Part shown: in pieces, positions 33,956-44,720 of the stretch
Layout: every line of letters starts with the position of its first letter
Position numbering within the stretch: the first letter of the stretch is position 1
Assembly: GCA_947034885.2 (NCBI GenBank)
Contig: OX344749.2
Span: 21,405,501-21,469,500, forward strand
Reading direction: 5' to 3'
DNA from: Thuidium tamariscinum
Taxonomy: Eukaryota; Streptophyta; Bryopsida; Hypnales; Thuidiaceae
DNA length: 64,000 bases
Position numbers and translations under genes: made by a program
The notes under the pieces: model-generated
The model's database searches: none
What the model was told of the DNA's origin: nothing
What the model saw: the letters and a program-made list of their open reading frames with translations, nothing else

Positions 33956-35689
33956 TTTGTGTTGCCACTGGACCTGTCTGTAACTTAGAAGCCACTTTGG
34001 GGGAGTTCAGGGATGTGGCTAATGCCGTGAGAGCATCCCAATACTCGAAGGCAGCCTAGGGAAGAGTGAGTTGAAAATGTGGAAGCCGCCACTTGCATCC
34101 CTGCCCTGCTTTAACTTTGAAAGGACACGCTGATCTCTGTGCAAATCATCCTTTTTGAAACAGGGCAAATCATGTACCTTAAGAAGTTCAAAAATAAATA
34201 TAAGGTAGGATGACTCAAAATGGACTAGAGTCCAATTGAAAGTTTTTCTTTTGGATCTTGGTTTTGAACCTAATGTATCATAGAGTAGGCTATTTCAAAA
34301 TCATTCTATGCCTTGAGTCTTTGCTTTATGAGATGCTGAGGTTGTGTACATGATCCTTAAAATCAATATGTATTCATTATTTTATAAATGGTTTTAGAAC
34401 ATCTATCTATTAAAAAATTTGTTATCTTTTATAACTTTCAAATACAATATTCAAAATAATGATGTGTTCTTTTATGCATTGAAATCTCCTATCACTTTCC
34501 AAATGGCAAATTTTGTTAAAATGGTGGTATTCCATTCATTTGACACTTTTTACAATTTTAACCACGTAATCTAAAATCTAAACTTATCGTAGATTTTTTT
34601 AAATCTATACATGTTGTAGGTGTTTGAAGTTTGCACTTGTCTAAGATGTTTGAGACCACACACTCTAAAGTCTAAATCAATCATAGATTTTGAAAATCTA
34701 CATATGTCCTAGATATTTGAAAATCTAAAGGAATCCTAGATGTCATTTTTCAATTTAGATCGTGCAGCTTGAAAAATGGCACATGGGAATATAGGATACC
34801 GCCATTTTAATGGAATTTGCCATCCAATAAGAAAATATAGAATTTGTGTTAGTCTAATAATCAAAATGGTCCACTATAATAATAGAAAAGCATCATCTTT
34901 GAATATACCTACTTTACCTACACATCAAGTTTTTAATTTTTTAGACTTGGCATTGATGTAACCATCTAATACCGTTGTGCCACTATTTTAACTCCGCTAT
35001 AGATAGTAAGTGTCTAATGGATATGACCAATATTGATGAGCCATGTAAGTCAAAAGTATAATTGTTCATCTTTGAAAATTAGTATAAAAAGAGAGAAGTC
35101 CTACATAGTAATTTGACTTCCAACAAAAACTTTTGATTTTTTTAAAAGTGACTCATATCGTTTCAAAGAGGATGATTTCCACAATGACCAACTCATCCTT
35201 ATAGGGTTAATCATGTTCTACACATGTGATATCAAGTACCCCCTCTAGCTAACCTATTGCGCCTCAAAACTATTTTTCTTTGGAATGACATTTTGAAACT
35301 CAATCTTGTAGGAGAGGGCTCCAAAATGGTGCAGGCTTTTCGAACTGTGTAGTAGGAGGTTGTGAAATAAATATGAGATTGTCGGAAAATGGATTCTTGA
35401 TCATGAGAATTGGGAGGTAAAAATGATTGCAACGAATGACTAAAGAATGATTACTTGTCTAGCTTGACTCAAAAATGACTATAAATTCTATAATTGCACC
35501 AAATCTACACTATCCAAATGTTCAAGTCATTTTTTAGTCACTCTTACCACAACTTGTAGATGATGTAGTGGCAAAGCAAGACATTCAGTACAAGTAGTGG
35601 ATGAAAATGCCATTGACAATATTATAGGGAATGCAAGAGTATATAACGTGGACACTGAAGTCATTAAGAACTACTTGGCTATCATTAAT
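33956..35689. other. AT-rich spacer, no gene seen
   Basis: No convincing frame. ATAGATTTT / TAAAATCTA phrases repeat around 34560-34730 (for example TAAACTTATCGTAGATTTT and TAAATCAATCATAGATTTT). AATGACT motifs begin near 35440. Confidence 0.4.
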
Positions 35690-36800
35690 TGTAATTGTGC
35701 ATCACTACTACACAACTACAAAATGACTTAAATGGCCCTTTTTCAACCAAACCAAAATTCTATGTGCGAAAGGCAGACAAGGCAATTTGTTGATGTGGAC
35801 TAGAGTCATTCTTGTATGACTGCAATGTGACTCCACATCACTACTGTGCAACTCTAAAATGACTCAAGTGTCTTTTTTGAAGCCTAGCCAAGATTTTTTG
35901 TACAAAAGGTGGACAAGGCAATTTGTTGATGTGGACTTCAATCATTCTTGTATGATTGCAATGCAACTCCACATCACTAATGCTCGCAACTCGAAAATGA
36001 CGCAGTTTTTTTTTTTAATTTAGCCAAGATTTTTTGTACAAAGGGTGCATAGGACAATTTGTTAATGTAGACTTTAGTCATTCTTGCGTGATTGTAGTGA
36101 AATTCCACATTACTATTGTACAACTCTAAAATGACTCACGTTTTTTTTTAAGCTTAGCCAAGATTTTTGTAGAAAAGGTGGATAGGGCAATTTGCTAGCG
36201 TGGACTTTAGTCATTCTTGTATGATTGCAATGTGATTGCATATCACTACCGCCCAACTCCAAAATGACTTGGTGTTCTTTTTTGAGCAAAGCCAAGATTT
36301 TTTTGTATAAAAGGTGGGCATAATATTTTGCTAACATTGACTTCAGTTAGTCTTGTGTGACTACAATGTGATTGCACATCACTAGTGTACAACTCTAAAA
36401 TGACTTAGGCATCTTTTTGTAAGCCAAACTAAGATTTTTGGTACAAATATGGGCAAGGTAATTTGTTGACTTGGACTTCAATTATTCTTGTGTGACTGTG
36501 ATGTTATTGTACTTCACTACTATACAACTCCAAAATGACTTAGGTGTTCTTTTTTAAGCTAAACCAAGATTTTTTTGCACCAAAGATGGATAGGATAGTT
36601 TGTTGACATAGTGTGCAGCCATTCTTGTATGATTGCAATGTGACTATGCGTCACTAGTGCACATCACTAGTGCACAACTTTAAAATGATTTAAATGTCCC
36701 ATTTTAAGCCAAGTCAATTGGCTAAGATTTTATGTACAAAAGATGGGTAGGTTAGTTTGTTTATATCGACTTTAGTCACTTTTGAATGACTGTGGTGCAA
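35690..36800 (+). repeat. Array of about eight 136-bp tandem repeats
   Basis: The unit runs CATCACTACT-CAACTCTAAAATGACT, a T-rich stretch, AGCCAAGATTTTTTGTACAA, AAGGTGGACAAGGCAATTTG, TTGATGTGGACTTCAATCAT, TCTTGTATGATTGCAATG. Units start near 35702, 35838, 35973, 36108, 36242, 36378, 36516 and 36653, about 135-137 bp apart and clearly diverged. The AAAATGACT core is similar to the subterminal motif of the CACTA element. Confidence 0.88.
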
Positions 36801-37046
36801 CTATAAAGGTAGAAAAAATTGATACAAAATAGTGGAGCCTTACAAGTAGGTGTCACTTGCCATCAATGCAATGCTTCTATAAATGCAGTAACTCTATGCT
36901 TTTCACAATATGCAAGTTATTTTGTAGTCATAAATGTGACTCATAGATGAATATATGACAAAGTGAGAGATTCATCTATGGTCAAAGATTTGTATGCATT
37001 ATGCAAGATGCACCAAATATCCAAATTTCTCACTTCAAATAATATA
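36801..37046. other. AT-rich spacer
   Basis: Nothing recognisable; lies between the 136-bp array and the left inverted arm. Confidence 0.35.
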
Positions 37047-37367
37047 TAACCCCTAAAGCCCTAAACAACATTTTTTGAGATTATAAATCTTTGGGGCAAC
37101 TCACTACAGATGGAGTTTTTATTTCTTCTCTTCGAAATTTTGATACAATGTGTGCCCAAAGAGTAGCTTTAAGGCCCAACAATTTTCATAACTTTTGACT
37201 TCATGGTTAAAAAGTTATGGCAGGATATGTTGTTTTCTTTACTCGGTGGGTAGACCGGGTAGCTGAAAAACTTCTTCAAAATTTTATTTTTCTTAAAAGT
37301 GAAATTTCAAATTGATTCTTTAGGTTTTTACTGGCATGGGATGCTTTGAATCATTCCATTTGGATTA
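37047..37367 (+). repeat. Long inverted repeat, left arm
   Basis: About 320 bp that match the reverse complement of 40304-40626: ACCCCTAAAGCCCTAAACAA, TTTTTTGAGATTATAAAT, CATAACTTTTGACTTCA, AAAAAGTTATGGC, TTTGAATCATTCCATTTGGA. Similarity is good but not perfect. Confidence 0.8.
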
Positions 37368-38257
37368 TAGGAGAGGGCTTGAAAACAGTTCAGGCATTAA
37401 GAATTGCCCCTACAAAGGCATTTAAAATCGTACACATAATTCTTAATATAAAGCAATCTGTAAATGGTGGTAAATGAGGCTTATATGTGCATGGTTTAAG
37501 GATACTAAGGCAGTGAAATATGAGACTTTGACATTCCATCTCATACCTTAAGTAATTTTGGAGTTATTATAAGATAGAATGAATGTACAAAAAATAATGC
37601 ATTAAAGTTTCATTAGCAGTGGCCAATGAATGTTCAATTCTGTACAACTTTTTTCTAGGAAAATGGTGCTCTTTGTTGGCTATGTCCATGGGCTGATTTT
37701 GAATTCACATGCATGATTATTCACTATGATTTCACCATTTTCAGCATGTTTGTTAAGCAAGTCTTGGATTGGCTTGGTTGGTTCATAGCTTCATCACGTC
37801 CATTATTGATGCACCCTCTGATCAACTTTGCCTCCCTACTACACCTTCACTTCATAAAATCATAAGTAATTGAAACTAGGGTACAAAATTCTGGAAAAAT
37901 AAGACTTCCTACAGTTTGTAATTTGCCTTCCAATGAAAATTATCCTCATATTTTTCTAGCTCTTACATTTTTGTGCAGACCTTTATTTCTTGTTAGATGG
38001 TCCATTTCAGAGCCCCTTACCTTAATGAGTAAAAAGTTAAGGACTAGCGGTAACCTTAAAGCCGCCGGGAGGCGGCGAGAAGGGTTACCGGACGTAATCA
38101 GCTCTGTCCGCAAATGAAAAATCCCGTAACTGCTGCCTTCATGGATGAATCTTGCATGATTATGAACAAATTGTGCTGCTTGTGGATGAAACAAGTTCAA
38201 GCAGACACTTGCGCTCAATCAGAGCTGGTTACGAGGTCTTTTAGTTTGCGAGTAGGT
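37368..38257. other. Spacer between inverted arm and direct repeat
   Basis: No gene supported. A short GC-richer stretch (38040-38110, CCGCCGGGAGGCGGCGAGAA) stands out but has no recognisable identity. Confidence 0.4.
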
Positions 38258-38808
38258 ATGGTGAACAGCCAGGGGCAAACAGGCAGTGAGCGGAGTTTTT
38301 CAACAATCGGTACTGTAGCTTACTTTGGTGGTAAACTGAAGAGGCCCGTTTCTCAGGAACATCGCTGCTTTGGAATCTCTCCCTGTTCCCGTCAGGCCAC
38401 TTGTGGCTGACGGGTTCGTATTCGACTCCTCGGCAATGAAATCCGTTTCATTTGTTAACGCATTAAAAAATCTCTCTCTGTGGATTGAGATGGGGACTGC
38501 TAATTACCGACAGTTTGTCCACCACCGTCCAAGCCTGTGCAATTAATTGCGATTGATTGTTGTGTACAGTAAGAGGCGTTTCCCATGGGGGACCTGGACC
38601 TCCAGGAGGGGTCCAGCCTCCAGGTCCTGCGACCCCTGCCTCGCACGACCTGGAGGCTGGACCCCTCCTGGACGTCCAGGCCCCCCATGGGAACCGGCCC
38701 TAACTACGTTCATCTGAGTGCCTCACTGTCAATTCAGTTGGTCCCGACTGCACACTTGAATAGTCAAATGTCTGCAAGAACTGTCTGCAAGAACTGTCTA
38801 TACCTTAC
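38258..38808 (+). repeat. Long direct repeat, copy 2 (with MITE insertion)
   Basis: Nearly identical to 33537-33955 but interrupted by the 128-bp element at 38573-38700. Differences elsewhere are few (for example GGGACTGC for GGGGCTGC, and a small duplication of CTGCAAGAACTGT near 38775). Confidence 0.9.
38573..38700. mobile_element. Tourist-like MITE, 128 bp, GC-rich hairpin
   Basis: Inverted arms of about 52 bp (GTTTCCCATGGGGGACCTGG ... and inverse ending CCCCCCATGGGAACCGGCCC) surround a short loop. TAA flanks both sides (38570-38572, 38701-38703). TAA duplications and GGGCC-type ends point to the PIF/Harbinger (Tourist) group. Confidence 0.85.
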
Positions 38809-38971
38809 TTTTCGGTGGGTAAACCCAAAAGCGCCACTATTGGAGTTGGCACTGTGCCTCTAAGTCACTGTTATGAAACTACTCAGATTTTCATATTGTC
38901 TCTGTGGGAAGTGAGAGCATGTTCCAAGGCACAAAAAAACAAGGCATTTGGATATAAAACACAAAAAGTTA

Positions 38972-39000
38972 TTAACCCCCAAAGTCCCGAGGCCATTTTC
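38972..39000 (+). repeat. End fragment of repeat family R
   Basis: TTAACCCCCAAAGTCCCGAG followed by GCCATTTTC resembles the left ends at 44047 and 46616. The MITE at 39001 begins directly after it, which suggests insertion into an R copy. Confidence 0.5.
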
Positions 39001-39234
39001 CATAACATTCAATAGCAAGAAGAGACTCTGCCTTTTCCAAGCAGGCAGAGTCATCCAGGAATTCCAAGCTGAAACTCTGACGTGTTGCTTCTTTGCCTTG
39101 CTACTGAATAAAGGTTGCTGATTTGGTGTAGAATATTCCACACCATTTCATCCTTTTGGATGGAATGATGTGGGATATTCCACACCATTCCGTCCTTGGG
39201 AAGGCAGTCCTGCAAAGTGCTACTGAATGTTATG
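39001..39234. mobile_element. MITE family A, copy 2
   Basis: CATAACATTCAATAGCA at the left and TGCTACTGAATGTTATG at the right are near-perfect inverted repeats. The interior carries ATATTCCACACCATT and an inner hairpin GACTCTGCC / GGCAGAGTC. It shares its ends and ATATTCCACA with 26961-27095. Confidence 0.8.
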
Positions 39235-40303
39235 TCTTGTCAAAACTAACAACTGAAAATGTCCTTTTTTCTACTTCAATCTAATAAAGAAAAAAGAAAC
39301 AAATCATTTTTTGAAGAAGTTTGATTCAGTCAAATGACTCCATATTTCAGTCAAATGACTCCACTAATTAACCCTTAAGCACATACGCATCCAAAAAGTG
39401 GATGTGTCTTGGTCAACCTTGATTTAAACTTTAATTATAACTGTTTTTGGAATTTGACTTTGACTAAGAAAATGAAGCTTGACAAGTTTTCTTTCAATTT
39501 CAACTTGAAATTTTGAAAAAATTGAAAAATTGAAAAAGTTATTGGAATTGCAAGCTCTATGTGTTAAAATCCAAAAAACACAATTTGTTGTATTTTTCAC
39601 TCATATTTTTTTCTTTTAAAATAAATTTTCAATTTAAATTACAAAATTAAATTTTCCATGGTTATCTTCATTAATGGTAAAATTTTTAGATTATTCTAAT
39701 ATATATTCTAGTTGATATAATTATTTTCTATCTTTAACTTTTAAAAATAACAATAATTTGTAGTTTTCATCAAAAATTTTGAAAAAAATTGAGTAAATAG
39801 GAAGTTCAATTTTCTATTAGGTAAAAACATCAAATATATATACTTCTATTTAATAAAGTATTAAAAGTGGTTTAATAGGCAAATATTACTTCAAGGTTTT
39901 TGTTGGGGTTGTTTGGGGTTTTAAAAATAGAATAATCAATTGAAAATTTTGTAGAATAATCTTCATTGCTACTTTTAACTCTTGAGAAAATTTCAAATAA
40001 TTTGGATTATTTCTTCTATTTTTACTTATTTATTTCTAATTTTTGGAACAAAAATGATAACAATTATAATTTTTTACTAAATCAATTGAAATTTCTCCTA
40101 ATATTACATTCTCCATAGTTTGAAGTAATAAAAATATGAGATCAATATTTGAAGGCCATCTAATATGCTTAATTCACCTTAGACATAATGTTTGACTAGA
40201 TGGCAATGGATCTTGTCGTTTAAGAGTTAACAACTCGTTACTTTCTCAATCATTTGACTCTATACCTACCTGCAAACTAAAAGACCTCATAACTTTTGAC
40301 TCA
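39235..40303. other. AT-rich spacer, no gene seen
   Basis: A/T runs dominate; no frame, RNA gene or element end recognised. Confidence 0.45.
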
Positions 40304-40626
40304 TTAATCCAAATAGAATGATTCAAAGCTTCCCATGCCTGTATAAATCTAAAGAATCAATTTAAAATTTCACTTTCAAAAAAAATAAAAATTTGAAGAA
40401 GTTTTTTCAGTTGCCTTGTCTGCCCGCCTAGTAAAGAAAACAACATATCCGGCCATAACTTTTTAACCGTGAAGTCAAAAGTTATGAAAATTGTTGAGCC
40501 TTAAAACTACTCCTCGGGCACACATCATATCAAATTTTTGAAGAAAAAAAATTAAAAAATCCATCCGTAGTGAGCTGCCCAAAAAATTTATAATCTCAAA
40601 AAACGTTGTTTAGGGCTTTAGGGGAT
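40304..40626 (-). repeat. Long inverted repeat, right arm
   Basis: Reverse-complement partner of 37047-37367 (ends TTTAGGGCTTTAGGGGAT). The pair may be the ends of one composite element of about 3.6 kb or two copies of one repeat in opposite orientation. Confidence 0.8.
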
Positions 40627-41961
40627 AATATGACTTTTAGAATAGATTGAAAAATAAACTCAAATGACATGTATTCCAACTCAATCATTTATAAAAAATA
40701 CAATTTGATGACCATTGCATCAATATTTAAGAAGTAAAGGGTCCAAAATCTTTATCGTACATGGTTGACAATGTAAATATATGAAATGCTCACCTAAGGT
40801 TTATCTTTTAATAATTAAAAAAAAATTCTAATAGAATACCTCTTTGTCTTATTCTTTACAGTGATGCATTGTTGATGGCTTGTCTTTATTGGTGTATAAT
40901 TTTTTTTTTCATAGTGTTCACCTGTATAATTTGTTTAAATTCCTATTAATATGCCATCAATACTTTTGAAAATGTGTACCATTGTTGTTACCCTACTTTT
41001 GAACACTTCATATGATTCACATTTAAATTAGTAGGAGTCACAATAAACATATACTAAGATATTTAGAAAGGATCCAATAGCAATCATTAAATCCATTACA
41101 ATAATGACAACATCACCACTTCAATTCAACTACAAAATGACTTTTTGTGATTGCCAAACAACTAGATGACTCTTATATTCTTCCCATGCCAATCCTCATT
41201 AAACCTTTTAACAAATTTGTCTATAACTTTTGATTTGAAGCTCAAATTTTTTTTTAAAGATTTGAAGATGAAATTGAGAATGATTCTTCAACTTTGATTA
41301 GTACAAAGTTTTTTGAAAAAAGTTAATATACTATACTTTAAGGAGGTTTGAAATATTATTTGTAATAAAATTCTTGCATTCTACATATCCCATAAGCTTT
41401 GTCTTGTCTACCACCATCCTATTCCTATAAAGAGCTTGTCATTGCATTCATTTATATTCACACACTAAGTCACTTTGGAATGATGAATGGTATATGGTGT
41501 ATTATATATAATGTATTGTGTATTGCATATGGCATAATTATAATGTATGGAGTATCATTGTGAAACTTTGAATGTTTTAATATATGATTGCAAAATGACT
41601 ACTCCCCATACAATTGTCAATAATTATAATCATTTTAGCACACATAGCCACAAATTAAAAATGACAAGAAAATGACTTTCTATGTCTTTAGAGAGTGACT
41701 TGAATCCTAATTCCACATCACTTCAAAATGACTATAAAATGATTTGCCCCATGGAAGTCCATCTTGATAGTGTAAAAATACCTTTACAATTCCTGAATGA
41801 TTATATGATGATTTCACAATGATTTCCATGTGACCTTGACATGGATGTCCACGTCAACAGTACTCCAACTATGTCACGACTGTAGAATGACTATAAAATT
41901 GGCTGACATGGACATCCACATCAATATTAATCACTTTTCCTAAAAATTTGCTTGTCTACAT
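40627..41961. other. AT-rich spacer with AATGACT motifs
   Basis: AAAATGACT and ATGACTATAAAATGA motifs recur from 41090 to 41930, as in a CACTA subterminal region, but no CACTA terminal repeat is visible. It probably belongs with 35440-36800 to a decayed element. Confidence 0.45.
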
Positions 41962-42470
41962 ACAGGGATGACGGGACGTCCGGACGTCCACGAGACGTAG
42001 ACGCTAACCCATGGACGTCCATTGACATTTGAAATTCTGTTTCCGTACGTCCAGCGGACGGACGACCAGACACTTCCGCGGACGGCATTTCGGACGGACA
42101 GAGTGCGGTCACGCGGACGGGTTGCGGACGCACGGACGGCCCCGATCGCGCGGACGGGTTGCAGCTGGCTTGCGGACGCGCTGTCGGGTTGCAGGCGGAC
42201 TGCGGACAGGCGGATGGTGCGGAGAGCGTCCGCACTCTGTCCACTTGTCCGCAGGCTGTCCGCACTGTATCCGCCCGTCCGCAGTCCGTCGACACAGCGT
42301 CCGCAATCCGTCCGCAGTCCGTCAGCCCGTCCGCAGTCCGTCCACACTCCGTCCGTAGTCCATCCACACCACCGAATCCGACTAGCGATCAATCCTGGCC
42401 GCACGATCTTCCGTAAGTCCGTCCGCGCTGAATGCTGTCCGATTTTGATGGAGACGTCGCCCGCCGTCCG
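41962..42470 (+). promoter_or_regulatory. CGGAC/GTCCG array 1, upstream of the Gly/Tyr-rich protein gene
   Basis: A GC-rich block of irregular 7- to 12-bp repeats in AT-rich DNA. CGGACGG-type words dominate up to about 42220 and GTCCGCA / GTCCGTCC words after that, so the block is roughly symmetrical. It ends just before the TATAAG box at 42475. The long open frames on both strands here come from the repeats and are not genes. Related blocks lie upstream of three other genes and at the right edge. Confidence 0.8.
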
Positions 42471-42474
42471 CGAA

Positions 42475-42480
42475 TATAAG
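42475..42480 (+). promoter_or_regulatory. TATA box (TATAAG) of the 42694 gene
   Basis: TATAAG lies at the end of array 1, 214 bp before the start codon. The three sister genes have the same hexamer in the same setting. Confidence 0.65.
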
Positions 42481-42693
42481 TAGCATCGCGGACGGCTCAT
42501 TGAGGCACAATCGTCCACCTTCCGAAGTGGGTAATCCAGTGCCTCGAGCTCTGTGAGCCCCTTTCAACTTGGTGAGATGGTTGTGATTAAAACTTGAATA
42601 CTTTCATAGTATTGAGTTTTAATTATTATTTGCTTTTGCGGGCCCCGAAATTCCCATCACCCTAATTTTGAACTTTGGGGTAATTTTATTACC

Positions 42694-43770
42694 ATGCCTC
42701 GCAACGATAAACCAAAATCCAGTTCCAAGGGCAAATCCCAAAACATGAATTGGGAGGATTGGGCAAACCCTTTGTGTGTAGCAAAACCTGGATGGAAGGA
42801 GGAGCCGAAGAAATCTTGGGATTGCACAACATGCAAGAAGTACGTCAAAATGACGCACCTCTCAAAAATGTGGTCAAGAGAACGTGCTGAACAGCAAGTT
42901 CGTCGTTGGGAGGGACAAATTTCGACGTGCCTAAGCAAGCACTTTGTCCACCGGTATGAGGAAGTCACATGGTCAGCTGAAATACGTGATTCCAAACCAA
43001 ATGTGATGAACTACTCCAACATGGCCATGGTCTGGGCTGAGATTGTGCTCCACAAATATGTGGATTGGCGCACAATTTACGGTAAAAATGTCCACGAACT
43101 GCATCGTACTGATGCTGTTATTTGTACGAGTTGGACTGGTATAAGTGATTGTATGCCAGAGTGGTCTAACCGAGGCCAACTTGGATATGCACCGGTTGTA
43201 TTGCCGGATGCTGAGGATGATTGGTCGGAGGAGGAGGAGGAGGAGAAGGATGCTTCAACGCCTGTGTCATTTGGAGAGATACCTGGGCGTAGACAAGAAC
43301 GCGAAGACATCCAATACCAACAAGAAATGCGAGATGCAATGCAACGAAGTCTCGAGGATCGTGGTCGACCACATGGGCATCATAGATCGTATCAACATGA
43401 CCATGGTGTTTATGGGACACAAAATCGCCAAACTGATCCACACTATAGTAATGACCCTTGAGGTGGCTATGGCAACTACCAAGGCAGCCAAGGAACCACA
43501 CATGATTATGGTTCCAACCAAGGTAGTTCTCAGTACTATCCTGGATTCTCTGGAAGTAGTTCTTATAATGATACACGGCACAGGGGATCTCAGCGTGATG
43601 ATTCAATTCCTCCTCCAACTTTTGGAGGACCTTACTATGGAAATTATGGGCATGGAGGTGCATCAAGTGGATCTGGAGACATGTGGGGTGGTGGACCATT
43701 TCTCGGGACTTTTGGATCTGGTTCAACTGGCTCAACTCGCAAAGATGACACCGATTCGGAATCTGAGTGA
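42694..43770 (+). pseudogene. CKKYVKM-domain protein with Gly/Tyr/Ser-rich tail
   Basis: Unrecognised family. From MPRNDKPKSSSKGKS the first 30 residues are basic. Residues of about 18-135 form a domain shared with the RING protein at 53685: WKEEP..SWDCTTCKKYVKM, H..K.W.RE, KHFVHRYEEV, NYSNMAMVWAEIVL..YVDW. The paired cysteines and HFVH suggest metal binding. An acidic run (SEEEEEEKD) and a Gln/Arg-rich stretch follow. A TGA at 43459-43461 interrupts, and the same frame then continues for about 100 codons of GGYGNYQGSQG-type sequence rich in Gly, Tyr and Ser, to a stop at 43768-43770. Arginine (CGA) at the TGA would give a natural RGG context. Either the gene has decayed by one mutation or two products exist. 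The nuclear or RNA-related role suggested by the tail is a guess. Confidence 0.65.
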
Positions 43771-44046
43771 GGGAAAAAAATTTGGAAGATTGTAGCGAAA
43801 CAATGCTTGCTTTAAAATAGAAATATAGTAATTAGCAATCGATTTTTGTATATTCTTGCCATAGGATATAGATTGGCATAAGGACGATATGAGGATGTTC
43901 GCCATTTTTTGAATACAAATTTTGAGTACACCTATTTGTAAATTCCGATCCAATTATGTCCCATTTTCTTTGTGAAGCTTCTATGCTGCCTCCTTATTTA
44001 CAAAGCTGTGAGTTTGTGTGTTCATTATGTTTGCCCCAAAAACAAA
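43771..44046. other. 3' flank of the 42694 gene
   Basis: AT-rich non-coding sequence, presumably 3' untranslated region, ending at the R-family repeat. Confidence 0.4.
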
Positions 44047-44720
44047 TTAACCCCTAAGTTACCAAGGCATTTTCTGGCTGTGAAACCATTGAAAACTGCC
44101 ATTTCTGCTGCAATCACTCAAGAAACCTAAAAACACTTTTTTTCTTAGAATCTAACCGTACGATCTTGTACTTCACTTCTCTAACAACATGTGGTAAAAA
44201 TTTCATGAAGTTTGACTGTACGGATTGGAAGATATGAGCATTCAAAGTTGGAAAACAAAGTTTTTTTCAACTACGTCCTGCAATTTCAGGTGACTTTCAT
44301 GGCCATTTCTGGATTTGTTTTGCACTACACACCATGAGGTCAAAATTTTTTATCTTGAACATTTGAGTTGAGAGTTGGGGATAAAAATTTTACAATGCCT
44401 GAACTTGATTTTCACATAAAAAAAAATTGTTAAGTAGAAGTAGGTCCAAAGTTGAACAAAATACTGAATTCTTAATAGCCCTTATATTGAATTAAAAAAT
44501 CATAATCCCAACGGTGGGATTGTTCTTGAAAACAAACTTAAGCTTTTAAAAAAAAAATTGGTAAAAATTTAAAATTGCATTCAAAAATGAATTCTACAAG
44601 TTGTTTTCTGAAGAAGATGCGTAGATTGCCCAAAAAACAAGACTGTCCATAACTTTTTCATTTTTAGTCCAAATAGGATGAATCAAAGCTTCAAATGTAC
44701 ACAAAAACTAAATTGGTGAT
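44047..44720 (-). repeat. Repeat family R, truncated copy
   Basis: Starts TTAACCCCTAAGTTACCAAG and matches the reverse complement of the right end of 46616-47403 (TCTAACCGTACGATCTTGTA, TTTCATGAAGTTTGACTGTA, GGAAGATATGAGCATTCAAA). It also shares GAATCAAAGCTTCA with 57576-58484. The other end is not found. Confidence 0.75.

Noticed and set aside
35420-41961. A second complete CACTA element
   Set aside because: AATGACT motifs are present on both sides but no CACTA terminal repeat or 3-bp duplication could be found.
41927-42518. Long open frames on both strands across the GC-rich array 1
   Set aside because: They arise because repeated CGGACGG/GTCCGTC words contain no stops in several frames at once. 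The protein sequences are Arg/Thr/Cys repeats with no family resemblance, and frames overlap on both strands.
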